A stretch of DNA of 64,000 nucleotides from Vibrio sp. 16. Its GTDB lineage: Bacteria; Pseudomonadota; Gammaproteobacteria; Enterobacterales; Vibrionaceae. Numbering within the stretch: position 1 is the stretch's first letter; every line of letters begins with the position of its first letter. Made by a program: the position numbers and the translations under genes. Under the pieces are notes generated by a model. That model had not been told where the DNA came from, ran no database searches, and saw only the letters and a list, made by a program, of their open reading frames with translations. Shown in pieces: positions 31,045 to 40,835 of the stretch. The stretch lies in contig NZ_OY808997.1 of assembly GCF_963681195.1 (NCBI RefSeq), positions 496,001-560,000 on the forward strand. The letters are read 5' to 3'.

Positions 31045-31797
31045 GTGTCTGTCGTCTCTATCTTGTTCCAATCCGTATTTAAACTTGAGCTGTTGAAGAC
31101 GCTCTTGCGCATAAGTTCTGAAATAATAGTTCAGGCTGTACACAACCTGTTGAGCGTATGGATGGTCTTTCCTAACCGCGGCATATAATGGAGTGGTAAT
31201 AAATGGAGTGGAATGAACGGTTAAGCGTTTAAGCGGCAGCCCCATCTCTTTAACTACCCACCGTGCTACATACTCATCGGTAATGATGACGTCAACACGC
31301 TGCGAGAGCAGTAAGCGGATGCTAGTTTCCAAATTGGCTGACGATACCTTTTGGATTCCCTCGTGGTTAAGCAGTTCTGGAGGATAGGCATAGTTGTCAA
31401 TCAGTGCGACGCGCTGGCCATTCAAACTCTCTGGTGTCTGATAGCTGAATGCCGTGTCCTCAGAACGTGATATTACCGATAAGTGATTGCTCATGTAGGG
31501 CTCGGTAAAATAGTAATGTCGCATTCGTTCGTCGTTTTTCCACACAGCGACAATCACGTCATTCTTACCGTAGTAAGTCTCTTTTAACACTCTTGGCCAA
31601 GGCTTCAGCTCATAGATAAACTTGTAGCCGGAATGCGTTAATCCCTCGATAACGATGTCGTGAGCAATTCCTTTCCCAATTGGTGAATCCATAACATAGG
31701 GCGCCCATTTGCTCTGCGCGACCTTTAACGGAACGGCAAATGCTGTTGAGATCATCAGTAAGTAACTCAGGGAAACAACAAATAACCAGTGTCTCAA
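31027..31797 (-). CDS. Periplasmic substrate-binding protein (SBP_bac_3 type)
   Basis: A 256-residue secreted protein: signal peptide (MRHWLFVVSLSYLLMISTAFA) and a type II binding fold (KVAQSKWAPYVMDSPIGKGI, ELKPWPRVLKETYYGKNDVI). It starts with TTG at 31797; GAGGA lies about 9 nt upstream. It resembles the protein at 23121 in class but not closely in sequence. It is not TorT, which belongs to a different fold. The charged tail (DRDDRHKKTSP) is encoded within the torA terminator. Ligand unknown. Confidence 0.82.
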   Translation of the reverse strand: MRHWLFVVSLSYLLMISTAFAVPLKVAQSKWAPYVMDSPIGKGIAHDIVIEGLTHSGYKFIYELKPWPRVLKETYYGKNDVIVAVWKNDERMRHYYFTEPYMSNHLSVISRSEDTAFSYQTPESLNGQRVALIDNYAYPPELLNHEGIQKVSSANLETSIRLLLSQRVDVIITDEYVARWVVKEMGLPLKRLTVHSTPFITTPLYAAVRKDHPYAQQVVYSLNYYFRTYAQERLQQLKFKYGLEQDRDDRHKKTSP

Positions 31798-32173
31798 TCC
31801 GTTAATCCTCGTTGAAAAGCTCTCTGTTCAGTCTAGTCGATGATGTGACTTAGAGTATTTACGTGATATTTCGTCTCATAGATTGAGAAAATGACTACCG
31901 AAGAACGCAAAGATACGAAAAAGTTCCACTGACGTTGATTTTAGGTTTTGTTGAGTTTATTTGTGATAAAGGTCTCTTTTATTGGCTTGTTGAGCCTATT
32001 TATTGCTCATTTTTTACATTGATTTATGTTTTTGGCTAATTTGCGGGCTATGCAATTAGATCTCTTTTGATTGTTTTATTTGTGAATTATTGGGTGGGCG
32101 AATAATTTGCTCAACCAGAGCGAGCAGGTGGTAGATGACGCTCATAAATAAAAATTTATAGGAACAAATAAAA
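31798..32173. other. Upstream region of the porin gene
   Basis: 376 nt, AT-rich, divergent between the binding-protein gene and the porin gene. It should hold a strong promoter and a long porin leader; I could not assign sites with confidence. No gene is seen. Confidence 0.4.
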
Positions 32174-33169
32174 ATGAAAAAGACAGTATTAGCAGTAGCT
32201 CTTTCTCTTGTTGCGGGTTCAGCAATCGCAGCAGACGTTAACCAAACAACGTCTGAGCGTGCACGTGAATCTCTAATCGACCTAATCCTATCTGGCGAAG
32301 AATTCTCTGTTGGCGGTCAAGTGGCTGTTGGTGGTGAATACCTAGAAGGTCGTAAAAACGAGAATGGCGAAGACCGTGAATTCCACAACTACGACGTAAC
32401 TGGTTTTGACCTTTTCGTTAACTACCAAAAAGGTAACGTACTAGGCCAATTCGCAGGTGAATTCGACCTAGACAACAACTACTCTTCAATGGATGCGTCT
32501 TTCGCAGTCATCGATGCATGGGTTGGTTACAAAACTGGCTTCGGTGTAGCTTCTGTTGGTTACGCAGCGGATTCAGCACTAGACGCAGTTGACGGTGCGG
32601 CAGACCTAACAGTTGAGTACGGTGCATCAGCATCTGACGCTTCAGACGTTAACCAAGTTGTTAAGTTTGAAGGCATCAAAGAAGGCTTCAAATACGGCGT
32701 ATCTTACTACGGTGACCGTGAAGCAGACGCTTCTGGCCACAAAGGCTTCAACGGTTACGTTGGCTTCCAAAACGAGCAGTTCCAAGTTAACGCAGGTTAC
32801 GAAAAGAACGAAGACAACGATGTTGAAGGTGATCTAGAGCAAATCATGCTAGTAAACGGTGTTGTAAATCTAGGCGATATCGCGCTAGGTGCAAACATTG
32901 CTAAGCACGAACTATTCTCTGGCGATGACTCAATGCTTTACAGCGCATCTGCTGGCTACACAATCGACAAACTATACCTAGCAGTTGGTTACGCTCAATC
33001 TGAAGCATACACTTCTGATGCAGAAGACACTAAGTGGACTAACTTCGGTGCAACTTACCAGTTCACTAACAAGCTATCTGCTCTAGTTGACTTCCGTGTT
33101 GACCTATCAGAAGAGAAAGACAGCAGCGAAGACCTAGCTGCATTCTTCAAAGTTGCTTACGACTTCTAA
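32174..33169 (+). CDS. Outer-membrane porin
   Basis: A 331-residue general-diffusion-type porin. It has a signal peptide (MKKTVLAVALSLVAGSAIAA), alternating beta-strand character through the mature protein, many acidic loop residues, and a C-terminal Phe (FFKVAYDF) for recognition by the Bam machinery. Codon use is extremely biased, pointing to an abundant protein. It resembles Vibrio porins but is not OmpU or the chitoporin as far as I can tell. It is a single gene with a long leader and strong terminator. Confidence 0.88.
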   Translation: MKKTVLAVALSLVAGSAIAADVNQTTSERARESLIDLILSGEEFSVGGQVAVGGEYLEGRKNENGEDREFHNYDVTGFDLFVNYQKGNVLGQFAGEFDLDNNYSSMDASFAVIDAWVGYKTGFGVASVGYAADSALDAVDGAADLTVEYGASASDASDVNQVVKFEGIKEGFKYGVSYYGDREADASGHKGFNGYVGFQNEQFQVNAGYEKNEDNDVEGDLEQIMLVNGVVNLGDIALGANIAKHELFSGDDSMLYSASAGYTIDKLYLAVGYAQSEAYTSDAEDTKWTNFGATYQFTNKLSALVDFRVDLSEEKDSSEDLAAFFKVAYDF

Positions 33170-33191
33170 TCAAGTTTAGGCTTAAAAATTT

Positions 33192-33212
33192 ACGGCCTGT
33201 TCTGCAGGCCGT
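33192..33212 (+). repeat. Hairpin just after the porin gene
   Basis: Arms ACGGCCTG and CAGGCCGT with a 5-nt loop, 22 nt after the stop, without a good T tract. It may protect the 3' end of the message or act as a first terminator. Confidence 0.55.
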
Positions 33213-33261
33213 TTACCATCAAAGCAGGAAGCTTTTAGCGCAATAATCCACTGCCTTTTTC

Positions 33262-33290
33262 GCCCTCCGGAGTTGGAGGGCTTTTTCTGT
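33262..33290 (+). terminator. Terminator of the porin gene
   Basis: Arms GCCCTCC and GGAGGGC with a 6-nt loop, followed by TTTTTCTGTTTT. Confidence 0.82.
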
Positions 33291-33463
33291 TTTAGACAAG
33301 TACATCGCGCTTCTATCGATACCTCTATTGCCTGTGACTTCGCGGTGGTCACAATAAAAAGGAAAAATGTGAAGCTTGTACGGCTTTGTGTTTTTGATTA
33401 AATAGACAATAAAAATATCCAATGCTGTAATGTGCCGATACTCCTTTGTCTTAGAGCACAGTT

Positions 33464-35203
33464 ATGGCCCTGCATGTAGAACTAGCCAATAGCCGCCTTG
33501 TTGTCATCCCCAATCACGATATAACCGCGAAAAAAAAAGATAATCAGCTGCACTTCTTGTTTCAGGGGCTGAGCAACTACAAGTTCAATGATCGCTTTTT
33601 ACTGTGTCAGACTGAGTTTAATTTCGAACGCAGTGCAACGATATTGGGTGACGGGTTTCAAATGCTTGCCCAAACGACTGGTACCATCGAGCAACCAATC
33701 GATATAGGTCGTTGTCCAGATAATTCTCCCAGCTATCGCATTTACTCAAGCCAAGATCCCAAGCGCTACTACAACTATCTTATGGTTGAAGATTCTCTGG
33801 GCTACAGTCTGTTTGGCTTCACTTCGTGTCATCGCTTCGCGGGCTACTTTGAAGTACAGGAGCAAGAAGGACGTTGGTTAGTCAGCGCTTACATTGATGG
33901 CGAAGGAACCTATCCTCAAGATTGGTCTACCACGGCATTAGAGTCGATTGTGTGCCTGCAAGGCGATTCTATGTCTCAGCTTTACACAGAGTATTCCAAG
34001 CTGATTGCGAAGCATCACCCTGTCCGAGCGGGCGTTGAGGCGAAAGCCCCAATAGGGTGGTGTTCTTGGTACGCGTACTATGCTGAAGTCAATCAAGACA
34101 ACATCTATCACAATCTCGAGGTGATGTCTGCCGATGCCAAGCAGCTTGAATACGTCTTGCTCGACGATGGTTATCAAGCCTTTATGGGGGATTGGTTAAC
34201 ACCTTCGGACAAATTTCCATCGGGGGTTCGAGCTGTCATTGAAGCAATCAAAGCAAAAGGCAAAAAGCCAGCAATTTGGCTAGCTCCTTTTATTGCTCAG
34301 CCTGAATCTGAGTTGTTCAAACAACACCCTGATTGGTTTGTAAAACATCAAGATGGCCGCTTACTTAAAGCAGAAGAAGTCACTTACGCGGGATGGCGTT
34401 GTACGCCATGGTATGTGTTGGATACCTCTAATCCTGAGGTCCAAGAGCACTTGACTCATGTTGTTCGCGTCATGCGCGAAGAGTGGGGAATAGAGTTGTT
34501 TAAGTTGGATGCCAACTATTGGGGTACTTTGAAAGGTCAGCGTTATCAGACAGGGACAACGGGTATCGAAGCTTACCGAATGGGGATGGAAGCAATCGCT
34601 GAAGGAGCAGGAGACGCATGGATTCTAGGTTGCAACGCACCGATGTGGCCATCACTTGGTTTAGTTGATGCGATGCGCGTGTCTGATGATGTAGAACGCA
34701 ATGAGCATCGATTTGAACAGATCGCAAAAGAGACCTTTTATCGCAGCTGGCAGCACCGCAAACTGTGGCAGATTGACCCAGACTGCGCGACATTGGTATC
34801 GCTGCCTAATCAAGCCGCAGAACGTCAAAGCTACGAGTTTCACCGCAATGTACTATTGGCCAGTTCAGGTCTTCTGCTTTCGGGCGACCCGTTGCCTGAG
34901 CTCACGCCTTGGGCAAAGCAGACACTATCCAAACTGATACTGCGACATAAACACTGCCAAGAGAGTGCGCGATTTACCGCGCTAAACCTCCATCATGCCT
35001 TCTTGCCTATTACAGAGCGCAATGACCTCCATTGCTTGTTTAACTATCAGCAGCCTGCAAGGGAAGTCACATTGACTGCGGAGCAGCCCGTCTATTGGTA
35101 TGACTATTGGACAGGCGAACGATTGGTTGAAGAGCCGACCCAAGTCATTGAAGTTGGTCTTGAGTCCGGTTTGTCGAGTCGAGCGATAATTACCTCGATA
35201 TAG
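33464..35203 (+). CDS. Alpha-galactosidase-like glycoside hydrolase (GH36/clan D)
   Basis: A 579-residue cytoplasmic enzyme predicted to hydrolyse terminal alpha-galactosides. An N-terminal beta-rich domain is followed by a TIM barrel starting at APIGWCSWYAYYAEV. The likely nucleophile is Asp349 in ELFKLDANYW, and the acid/base lies in MRVSDDVERN (Asp408/409). A C-terminal beta domain completes the GH36 layout. No signal peptide, sugar transporter or regulator is adjacent. The substrate class is inferred from motifs; related clan-D enzymes include alpha-N-acetylgalactosaminidases and raffinose synthases. Confidence 0.82.
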   Translation: MALHVELANSRLVVIPNHDITAKKKDNQLHFLFQGLSNYKFNDRFLLCQTEFNFERSATILGDGFQMLAQTTGTIEQPIDIGRCPDNSPSYRIYSSQDPKRYYNYLMVEDSLGYSLFGFTSCHRFAGYFEVQEQEGRWLVSAYIDGEGTYPQDWSTTALESIVCLQGDSMSQLYTEYSKLIAKHHPVRAGVEAKAPIGWCSWYAYYAEVNQDNIYHNLEVMSADAKQLEYVLLDDGYQAFMGDWLTPSDKFPSGVRAVIEAIKAKGKKPAIWLAPFIAQPESELFKQHPDWFVKHQDGRLLKAEEVTYAGWRCTPWYVLDTSNPEVQEHLTHVVRVMREEWGIELFKLDANYWGTLKGQRYQTGTTGIEAYRMGMEAIAEGAGDAWILGCNAPMWPSLGLVDAMRVSDDVERNEHRFEQIAKETFYRSWQHRKLWQIDPDCATLVSLPNQAAERQSYEFHRNVLLASSGLLLSGDPLPELTPWAKQTLSKLILRHKHCQESARFTALNLHHAFLPITERNDLHCLFNYQQPAREVTLTAEQPVYWYDYWTGERLVEEPTQVIEVGLESGLSSRAIITSI

Positions 35204-35256
35204 TGGCGGCTCTGCTTTACCATACGCTTTGAAGCAGTCACATTGATTAGGTATTC

Positions 35257-35778
35257 ATGTCAATCATTCTAGGTATTGACCCCGGCTCACGCATTACTGG
35301 GTACGGGGTTATCCGACAAAACGGACGCCATTTGCACTACTTAGGTAGTGGATGCATTCGTACATCAGAAAAAGATCTTCCGGGCCGTTTGAAGCAGATC
35401 TATGCTGGAGTTTCGGAAATCATTACCCAATTCCAACCGGATGTGTTCGCCATTGAGCAAGTCTTCATGGCACGCAACGCAGATTCAGCACTCAAACTTG
35501 GTCAAGCGCGAGGGAGTGCTATAGTCGCCGCCGTGAACGCGGAGCTTCCGGTTCACGAATATGCGGCTCGTTTGATTAAACAGGCGGTCACTGGAACGGG
35601 CGGGGCAGACAAAGAGCAAGTGCAGCACATGGTGCAACAAATGTTGAAACTTCCTGGTAAACCCCAAGCCGATGCCGCCGATGCACTGGGTGTGGCAATT
35701 TGTCACGCCAACACCAACAAAACCTTAATTGCAATGGCAGGTAAAGCGACCAGTGCACGTCGCGGACGCTACCGCTAA
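35257..35778 (+). CDS. ruvC: Holliday junction resolvase RuvC
   Basis: Endonuclease that cleaves four-way junctions during recombinational repair, acting with RuvAB. It has 173 residues, like E. coli RuvC. Catalytic acids are visible: Asp7 in [12 protein letters not shown], Glu in FAIEQVF, and the C-terminal acidic pair in [13 protein letters not shown]. It begins the ruvCAB cluster; the LexA box of E. coli ruvAB was not located here. Confidence 0.97.
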   Translation: MSIILGIDPGSRITGYGVIRQNGRHLHYLGSGCIRTSEKDLPGRLKQIYAGVSEIITQFQPDVFAIEQVFMARNADSALKLGQARGSAIVAAVNAELPVHEYAARLIKQAVTGTGGADKEQVQHMVQQMLKLPGKPQADAADALGVAICHANTNKTLIAMAGKATSARRGRYR

Positions 35779-35877
35779 CGCTCAATCTCAAAATTCACCT
35801 TCGAGGCGACAAAGAACTGGATGTCTATCCAGTTCTTTATTATCCTGTCGCAAATTCATTTCCAAAGAGTATTTACC

Positions 35878-36492
35878 GTGATTGGACGTCTACGCGGCAT
35901 TCTGATTGAAAAACAACCCCCTGAACTGCTGATTGAAGTTAATGGTATTGGCTATGAAGTCCAAATGCCGATGAGCTGCTTTTATGAGCTGCCTAATGTC
36001 GGTGAAGAAGCGATTATCTATACTCACTTTGTTGTTCGCGAAGATGCTCAGCTGCTTTATGGGTTTAACACGGTAAAAGAGCGTGCTTTGTTCCGCGAAG
36101 TGATTAAAGCCAATGGTGTTGGGCCAAAATTGGGTCTTGGGATTCTTTCGGGTATGACGGCAAGCCAATTTGTGGCATCTGTCGAGCGAGAAGACATTTC
36201 GACCTTGGTGAAATTGCCTGGAGTGGGCAAGAAAACCGCTGAGCGTTTGGTGGTCGAAATGAAAGATCGCCTTAAAGGGTGGAGTGCCGGTGATCTCTTT
36301 ACGCCGTTCACTGATGCCGCTCCTGTTGATTCTACGCCAACTGCAACAAACAGCGCAGAAGAAGAGGCAGTGAGCGCACTGCTCGCCTTGGGCTACAAAC
36401 CGACGCAAGCCTCTAAAGTTGTCGCGCAAATTATTAAGCCAGGAATGAGCAGTGAAGAGCTGATTCGTGACGCTCTGAAATCGATGGTTTAA
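35878..36492 (+). CDS. ruvA: Holliday junction branch migration protein RuvA
   Basis: Tetrameric junction-binding protein that loads RuvB. The GTG at 35878 is the start: it gives 204 residues (203 in E. coli) with the canonical N-terminus VIGRLRG, and AAAGAG lies upstream; the frame's earlier ATG at 35821 is rejected. OB domain, two helix-hairpin-helix motifs ([15 protein letters not shown]) and the flexible C-terminal RuvB-binding domain ([17 protein letters not shown]) are present. Confidence 0.97.
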   Translation: MIGRLRGILIEKQPPELLIEVNGIGYEVQMPMSCFYELPNVGEEAIIYTHFVVREDAQLLYGFNTVKERALFREVIKANGVGPKLGLGILSGMTASQFVASVEREDISTLVKLPGVGKKTAERLVVEMKDRLKGWSAGDLFTPFTDAAPVDSTPTATNSAEEEAVSALLALGYKPTQASKVVAQIIKPGMSSEELIRDALKSMV

Positions 36493-36509
36493 CGGATAGG
36501 AAATAACTC

Positions 36510-37514
36510 ATGATTGAAGCCGATCGTCTTATCGCGCCAGAAAACCCAGTGTATCGAGAAGAGGATGTTATCGATCGTGCCATCCGTCCAAAAAAGCTGG
36601 AGGATTACAAAGGCCAAGATCACGTGCGTGACCAAATGGAGATCTTCATCAAAGCGGCTCAGTTACGTGAAGAAGCGCTCGACCACCTGCTGATTTTTGG
36701 ACCTCCAGGATTGGGTAAGACTACGTTAGCTAACATTGTTGCCAACGAAATGGGCGTGAACATCCGCACGACGTCAGGACCTGTGCTAGAAAAGGCCGGG
36801 GATTTAGCCGCATTGCTGACGAATCTAGAAGAGAACGATGTTCTTTTCATTGATGAGATTCACCGCTTAAGTCCGATGGTTGAAGAAGTACTTTATCCGG
36901 CAATGGAAGATTATCAGCTTGATATCATGATTGGCGAAGGACCAGCAGCGCGCTCGATTAAAATCGACTTACCTCCATTTACCTTAATCGGTGCGACAAC
37001 TCGCGCAGGTTCATTAACATCGCCACTGCGCGACCGTTTTGGTATTACCCAACGCCTAGAGTATTACAAGATTCCTGATTTGCAGAACATCGTTCAACGC
37101 AGTGCAGACTGTCTAGGTTTGTCGATGGAAGCAGAAGGTGCCCTTGAGGTCGCGAGACGGGCACGTGGGACGCCACGTATCGCCAACCGACTGCTTCGTC
37201 GCGTACGTGACTACGCAGAAGTTAAGGGTAATGGTCATATTTGCGCCGAGGTTGCCGACAAGGCGTTGAACATGCTGGATGTCGATGCCCAAGGTTTTGA
37301 CTACATGGATAGGAAGTTGCTGCTCGCCATCATGGAGAAGTTCGGTGGTGGTCCTGTTGGTCTCGATAACATGGCGGCTGCCATCGGTGAAGAGAAAGAC
37401 ACCATTGAAGACGTACTTGAGCCTTACTTGATCCAACAAGGCTATTTGCAAAGGACGCCAAGAGGGCGTATCGCGACCGATCGCGCTTACCTACATTTCG
37501 GAATTGAAAAATAA
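36510..37514 (+). CDS. ruvB: Holliday junction branch migration ATPase RuvB
   Basis: AAA+ motor that drives branch migration with RuvA. It has 334 residues. Walker A GPPGLGKT is at residues 64-71, Walker B is LFIDEIHRL, sensor 1 is GATTRAG, and the arginine finger follows in [10 protein letters not shown]-terminal winged-helix DNA-binding domain is present. The gene lies 17 nt after ruvA. Confidence 0.98.
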   Translation: MIEADRLIAPENPVYREEDVIDRAIRPKKLEDYKGQDHVRDQMEIFIKAAQLREEALDHLLIFGPPGLGKTTLANIVANEMGVNIRTTSGPVLEKAGDLAALLTNLEENDVLFIDEIHRLSPMVEEVLYPAMEDYQLDIMIGEGPAARSIKIDLPPFTLIGATTRAGSLTSPLRDRFGITQRLEYYKIPDLQNIVQRSADCLGLSMEAEGALEVARRARGTPRIANRLLRRVRDYAEVKGNGHICAEVADKALNMLDVDAQGFDYMDRKLLLAIMEKFGGGPVGLDNMAAAIGEEKDTIEDVLEPYLIQQGYLQRTPRGRIATDRAYLHFGIEK

Positions 37515-37520
37515 GTTTTC

Positions 37521-37543
37521 ACGCCGGTCAACGAGACCGGCGT
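37521..37543 (+). terminator. Hairpin after ruvB, probable terminator
   Basis: Arms ACGCCGGTC and GACCGGCGT with a 5-nt loop, 6 nt after the stop. The following T tract is short. Confidence 0.6.
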
Positions 37544-37693
37544 CTTACCACTTGTGACCAATGTCACGTTTGTAAAATCTCGCCTACCACTAATTAGGTA
37601 AGTAAAATGGATGAGATGTTAAGTATTTGTTTTGCATAAATACCTATTTCGCCTTGTTCATTACGCTCGGGTAACATTAAACTCACGAAACGC

Positions 37694-37707
37694 TTGACAT
37701 AGATCAA
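37694..37707. promoter_or_regulatory. FNR-like box 1 upstream of cydA
   Basis: TTGACATAGATCAA matches the FNR consensus TTGAT-N4-ATCAA at nine of ten positions. Confidence 0.6.
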
Positions 37708-37743
37708 GTTGGCGCTTTTTTAAACAAAAATGCCAAGCAAAAC

Positions 37744-37757
37744 TTGACTCAAATCAA
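37744..37757. promoter_or_regulatory. FNR-like box 2 upstream of cydA
   Basis: TTGACTCAAATCAA, again nine of ten consensus positions, exactly 50 bp from box 1. E. coli cydAB also has two FNR sites about 50 bp apart. Confidence 0.6.
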
Positions 37758-37973
37758 AGCGGAACTCTCCTATAAACCTTTTGAAACAATCTGTTTTTAG
37801 CAGTAATATTAGCCTCAGCTATATTAGCTGATGCTTAACAATTAACTAACCGTTACGGTACATTTTTGCAACAGAGTGTTGCTATTTAATAACAATCTTT
37901 AAGATTGGATAACGACTATTTATGCTTGGCAAAAATGTAAGAAAGTGTCTTCAGCCGACACATAGGAGTAATC

Positions 37974-39560
37974 ATGATCGATGTTGTTGATCTATCGCGG
38001 TTGCAGTTTGCACTGACTGCGATGTATCACTTCCTATTCGTACCATTGACTCTAGGTATGGCCTTCCTACTGGCTATCATGGAATCAATGTACGTAATGA
38101 CGAACAAGCAAATCTATAAGGACATGACCAAGTTCTGGGGTAAGCTATTCGGTATTAACTTCGCCCTAGGGGTAGCGACTGGCCTAACCATGGAATTCCA
38201 GTTCGGTACTAACTGGTCGTACTATTCGCATTACGTAGGTGATATCTTTGGTGCACCTCTTGCGATCGAAGCCCTTGTTGCCTTCTTCCTAGAATCCACT
38301 TTTGTGGGCTTATTCTTCTTTGGTTGGGATCGCTTATCAAAACGTCAACACCTTGTTGTCACTTGGCTTGTTGCCCTAGGTTCTAACTTCTCTGCACTTT
38401 GGATCTTGGTGGCGAATGGCTGGATGCAAAACCCAGTTGGCGCAGAATTTAACTTCGAAACCATGCGTATGGAAATGGTGAGCTTTGCTGAGGTTGTCCT
38501 TAACCCAGTTGCTCAGGTTAAGTTTGTACACACCGTCGCTTCTGGTTACACGACTGGCGCAATGTTCGTTTTAGGCATCAGTTCATACTACCTTCTTAAA
38601 GGTCGTGATATTGCATTCGCTCGTCGTTCATTTGCTATTGCAGCGTCATTTGGTATGGCTGCGATTCTTTCAACCATCGTTCTAGGCGATGAGTCTGGTT
38701 ACGAGTTGGGTGAAGTTCAAAAAGTGAAACTCGCAGCTGTTGAAGCAGAGTGGCACACAGAGCCTGCACCAGCGGCATTCACCTTGTTTGGTCTTCCGAA
38801 TCAGGAAACCATGCACACCGACTACGCGATAAAAATTCCTTACGTAATGGGTATCATCGCGACGCGTTCTCTTGATGAGCAAGTTACGGGTCTTCGCGAT
38901 CTTCGTGATGATCACGTAGAGCGTATCCGTACTGGTATGTATGCATACGAACTGCTAGAGAAATTGCGAGCAGGTGATAAATCTGAAGCAAACATGACAG
39001 CCTTCGACGAAGTGAAGGGTGACCTAGGCTACGGTCTTCTTCTTAAGCGCTACACCGACAATGTTGTCGACGCAACAGAAGAGCAAATTCAAGCCGCTGC
39101 GGATGACTCAATCCCAACGGTATGGCCACTATTCTGGTCGTTCCGCATTATGGTTGCGTGTGGCTTTATCATGCTATTCGTCTTCGGTGCAGCGTTTATT
39201 CAAACTTGTCGTCAGAAGATTGAGCAGAAACAGTGGGTTCTTAAAGCGGCACTATTTAGTATTCCACTGCCGTGGATCGCTGTAGAAGCAGGTTGGTTCG
39301 TTGCCGAATACGGCCGTCAGCCTTGGGCTGTGGGTGAAATCCTACCGGTGAACGTTGCGGCATCTGCACTGAGCGCTTCAGAAATCTGGACGTCACTATT
39401 TGCAATCATCGCGCTGTACACTGTGTTCTTAATTGCAGAAGTTTACCTGATGCTGAAGTTCGCACGTAAAGGTCCAAGTAGTCTGAAAACAGGCCGCTAC
39501 CACTTTGAGCAAAACGCTGACTCTGTCGAAGACAAAGTTAGTCGCCAAGTAGAAGCGTAA
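37974..39560 (+). CDS. cydA: Cytochrome bd ubiquinol oxidase subunit I
   Basis: Quinol-oxidising subunit of the high-affinity cytochrome bd oxidase, carrying haems b558, b595 and d in the inner membrane. It has 528 residues (522 in E. coli). The N-terminal [20 protein letters not shown] contains the conserved axial His19; the periplasmic Q-loop and the [12 protein letters not shown] block are present. A ribosome site TAGGAGT precedes the start. It heads cydABX-ybgE. The operon is probably controlled by FNR and oxygen. Confidence 0.98.
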   Translation: MIDVVDLSRLQFALTAMYHFLFVPLTLGMAFLLAIMESMYVMTNKQIYKDMTKFWGKLFGINFALGVATGLTMEFQFGTNWSYYSHYVGDIFGAPLAIEALVAFFLESTFVGLFFFGWDRLSKRQHLVVTWLVALGSNFSALWILVANGWMQNPVGAEFNFETMRMEMVSFAEVVLNPVAQVKFVHTVASGYTTGAMFVLGISSYYLLKGRDIAFARRSFAIAASFGMAAILSTIVLGDESGYELGEVQKVKLAAVEAEWHTEPAPAAFTLFGLPNQETMHTDYAIKIPYVMGIIATRSLDEQVTGLRDLRDDHVERIRTGMYAYELLEKLRAGDKSEANMTAFDEVKGDLGYGLLLKRYTDNVVDATEEQIQAAADDSIPTVWPLFWSFRIMVACGFIMLFVFGAAFIQTCRQKIEQKQWVLKAALFSIPLPWIAVEAGWFVAEYGRQPWAVGEILPVNVAASALSASEIWTSLFAIIALYTVFLIAEVYLMLKFARKGPSSLKTGRYHFEQNADSVEDKVSRQVEA

Positions 39561-39578
39561 GACAAGGAGAAACAAAAC

Positions 39579-40715
39579 ATGTTTGATTACGAAATCTTAC
39601 GACTGATCTGGTGGATCCTGATTGGTGTTCTGATGGTCGGATTCGCGGTTACTGATGGCTTCGATATGGGCGTTGCTTCTTTATCACCGGTTATCGGTAA
39701 GAACGATACTGAACGCCGAATTATGCTCAACACCATTGCTCCGCACTGGGATGGTAACCAAGTTTGGCTAATCACGGCTGGTGGTGCTTTGTTTGCTGCT
39801 TGGCCGTTGGTTTACGCTACCTCGTTCTCAGGTTTTTATTTAGCGATGTACGTGACGCTAGCGGCACTTTGGATGCGTCCATTGGCACTTGATTACCGTT
39901 CAAAGATCGAGAATCCAAAATGGCGTCAAGCTTGGGACTACGCGCTTTGCTTTAGTGGTACTGTGCCTCCAGTCATTTTCGGTGTTGCATTTGGTAACTT
40001 GTTGCAAGGTGTGCCGTTTGAACTAAACGACCTGCTGATGTCTGAGTACAAAGGTACATTCTTCGCACTGCTAAACCCATTCGCACTGCTATGTGGTGTA
40101 CTTAGCTTAATGTTATTTGTGCTTCAAGGCGCAACTTGGCTACAAATGAAAACGACTGAGGCGATTCACCAGCGCGCAAGAAATGCCGCTCAAATCGCAG
40201 GTCTGGTTGCTGTCGCGCTGTTTGTTGCAGGTGGCTTCTGGGTTCAGTCGATTGAAGGCTTTGTAGTTACAAGCACTATCGATACGTTGGCGGATTCAAA
40301 CCCGCTAAATAAAGAAGTAGTGCAGCAAGCGGGTGCTTGGATGACGAACTTCGAAACGTACCCTGCAATGTGGGCAGCGCCTGTTCTAGGTGTGTTAATG
40401 CCATTACTTGCAGTGATTGCATCTCGTTTTGAACGTGGTGGTTTTGCATTCTTGTTCTCAAGCTTGGCGAATGCTGGGGTAATCTTGACGGCAGGTTTAG
40501 CGATGTTCCCATTCGTTATGCCTTCAAGTCTTGTACCAAACCACAGTTTGACTATGTGGGATTCAACGGCGAGTGAACTAACACTAGGCCTTATGACTCT
40601 TGTCGCGGCTGTGTTTGTTCCTGTGATTCTTGGCTACACAACTTGGACGTACTACAAAATGTTTGGACGTCTAGACAAGAAGCACATTGAAGACAACGAC
40701 GTATCGGCTTACTAA
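39579..40715 (+). CDS. cydB: Cytochrome bd ubiquinol oxidase subunit II
   Basis: Second core subunit of cytochrome bd. It has 378 residues (379 in E. coli) and about nine hydrophobic helices, with the family N-terminus DYEILRLIWWILIGVLMVGF and the conserved PHWDGNQVWLITAGGALFA. It lies 18 nt after cydA behind AAGGAG and 12 nt before cydX. Confidence 0.98.
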   Translation: MFDYEILRLIWWILIGVLMVGFAVTDGFDMGVASLSPVIGKNDTERRIMLNTIAPHWDGNQVWLITAGGALFAAWPLVYATSFSGFYLAMYVTLAALWMRPLALDYRSKIENPKWRQAWDYALCFSGTVPPVIFGVAFGNLLQGVPFELNDLLMSEYKGTFFALLNPFALLCGVLSLMLFVLQGATWLQMKTTEAIHQRARNAAQIAGLVAVALFVAGGFWVQSIEGFVVTSTIDTLADSNPLNKEVVQQAGAWMTNFETYPAMWAAPVLGVLMPLLAVIASRFERGGFAFLFSSLANAGVILTAGLAMFPFVMPSSLVPNHSLTMWDSTASELTLGLMTLVAAVFVPVILGYTTWTYYKMFGRLDKKHIEDNDVSAY

Positions 40716-40727
40716 GGAGTATTAACT

Positions 40728-40835
40728 ATGTGGTATTTCGCATGGATTCTGGGTGTCTTGCTAGCATGTGCATTCGGCATCATTAACGCTCTTTGGCTAG
40801 AGCACTCAGAAATGATGGACAAAGACAGTGAGTAA
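40728..40835 (+). CDS. cydX: Cytochrome bd small subunit CydX
   Basis: A 35-residue single-helix protein required for stable, active cytochrome bd. The sequence MWYFAWILGVLLACAFGI is nearly that of E. coli CydX, with the conserved Glu after the helix (WLEHSE). It sits behind AAGGAG and overlaps the start of ybgE by 8 nt. Confidence 0.95.
   Translation: MWYFAWILGVLLACAFGIINALWLEHSEMMDKDSE

Larger units (their letters stand above)
37544..37973. other. Upstream regulatory region of cydABX
   Basis: About 430 nt without a gene. It carries two FNR-like dyads 50 bp apart (listed separately) and a long AT-rich leader before cydA, which starts behind TAGGAGT. An upstream AT-rich stretch near 37790-37900 probably holds the core promoter. 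Confidence 0.6.

Noticed and set aside
31027..31797. TorT identity for the binding protein beside torA
   Set aside because: TorT belongs to the type I periplasmic binding fold; this protein is of the SBP_bac_3 type II class.
33219..33422. 67-codon minus-strand open frame between the porin and the alpha-galactosidase gene
   Set aside because: It runs across the porin terminator, lacks a ribosome site and has no recognisable protein character.
35821..35877. Longer RuvA start at the upstream ATG
   Set aside because: The extension has no homology to RuvA; the GTG at 35878 gives the exact family N-terminus and has a ribosome site.
35890..36429. 179-codon minus-strand open frame inside ruvA
   Set aside because: Entirely antisense to a well-identified gene, with no start signal or family resemblance.
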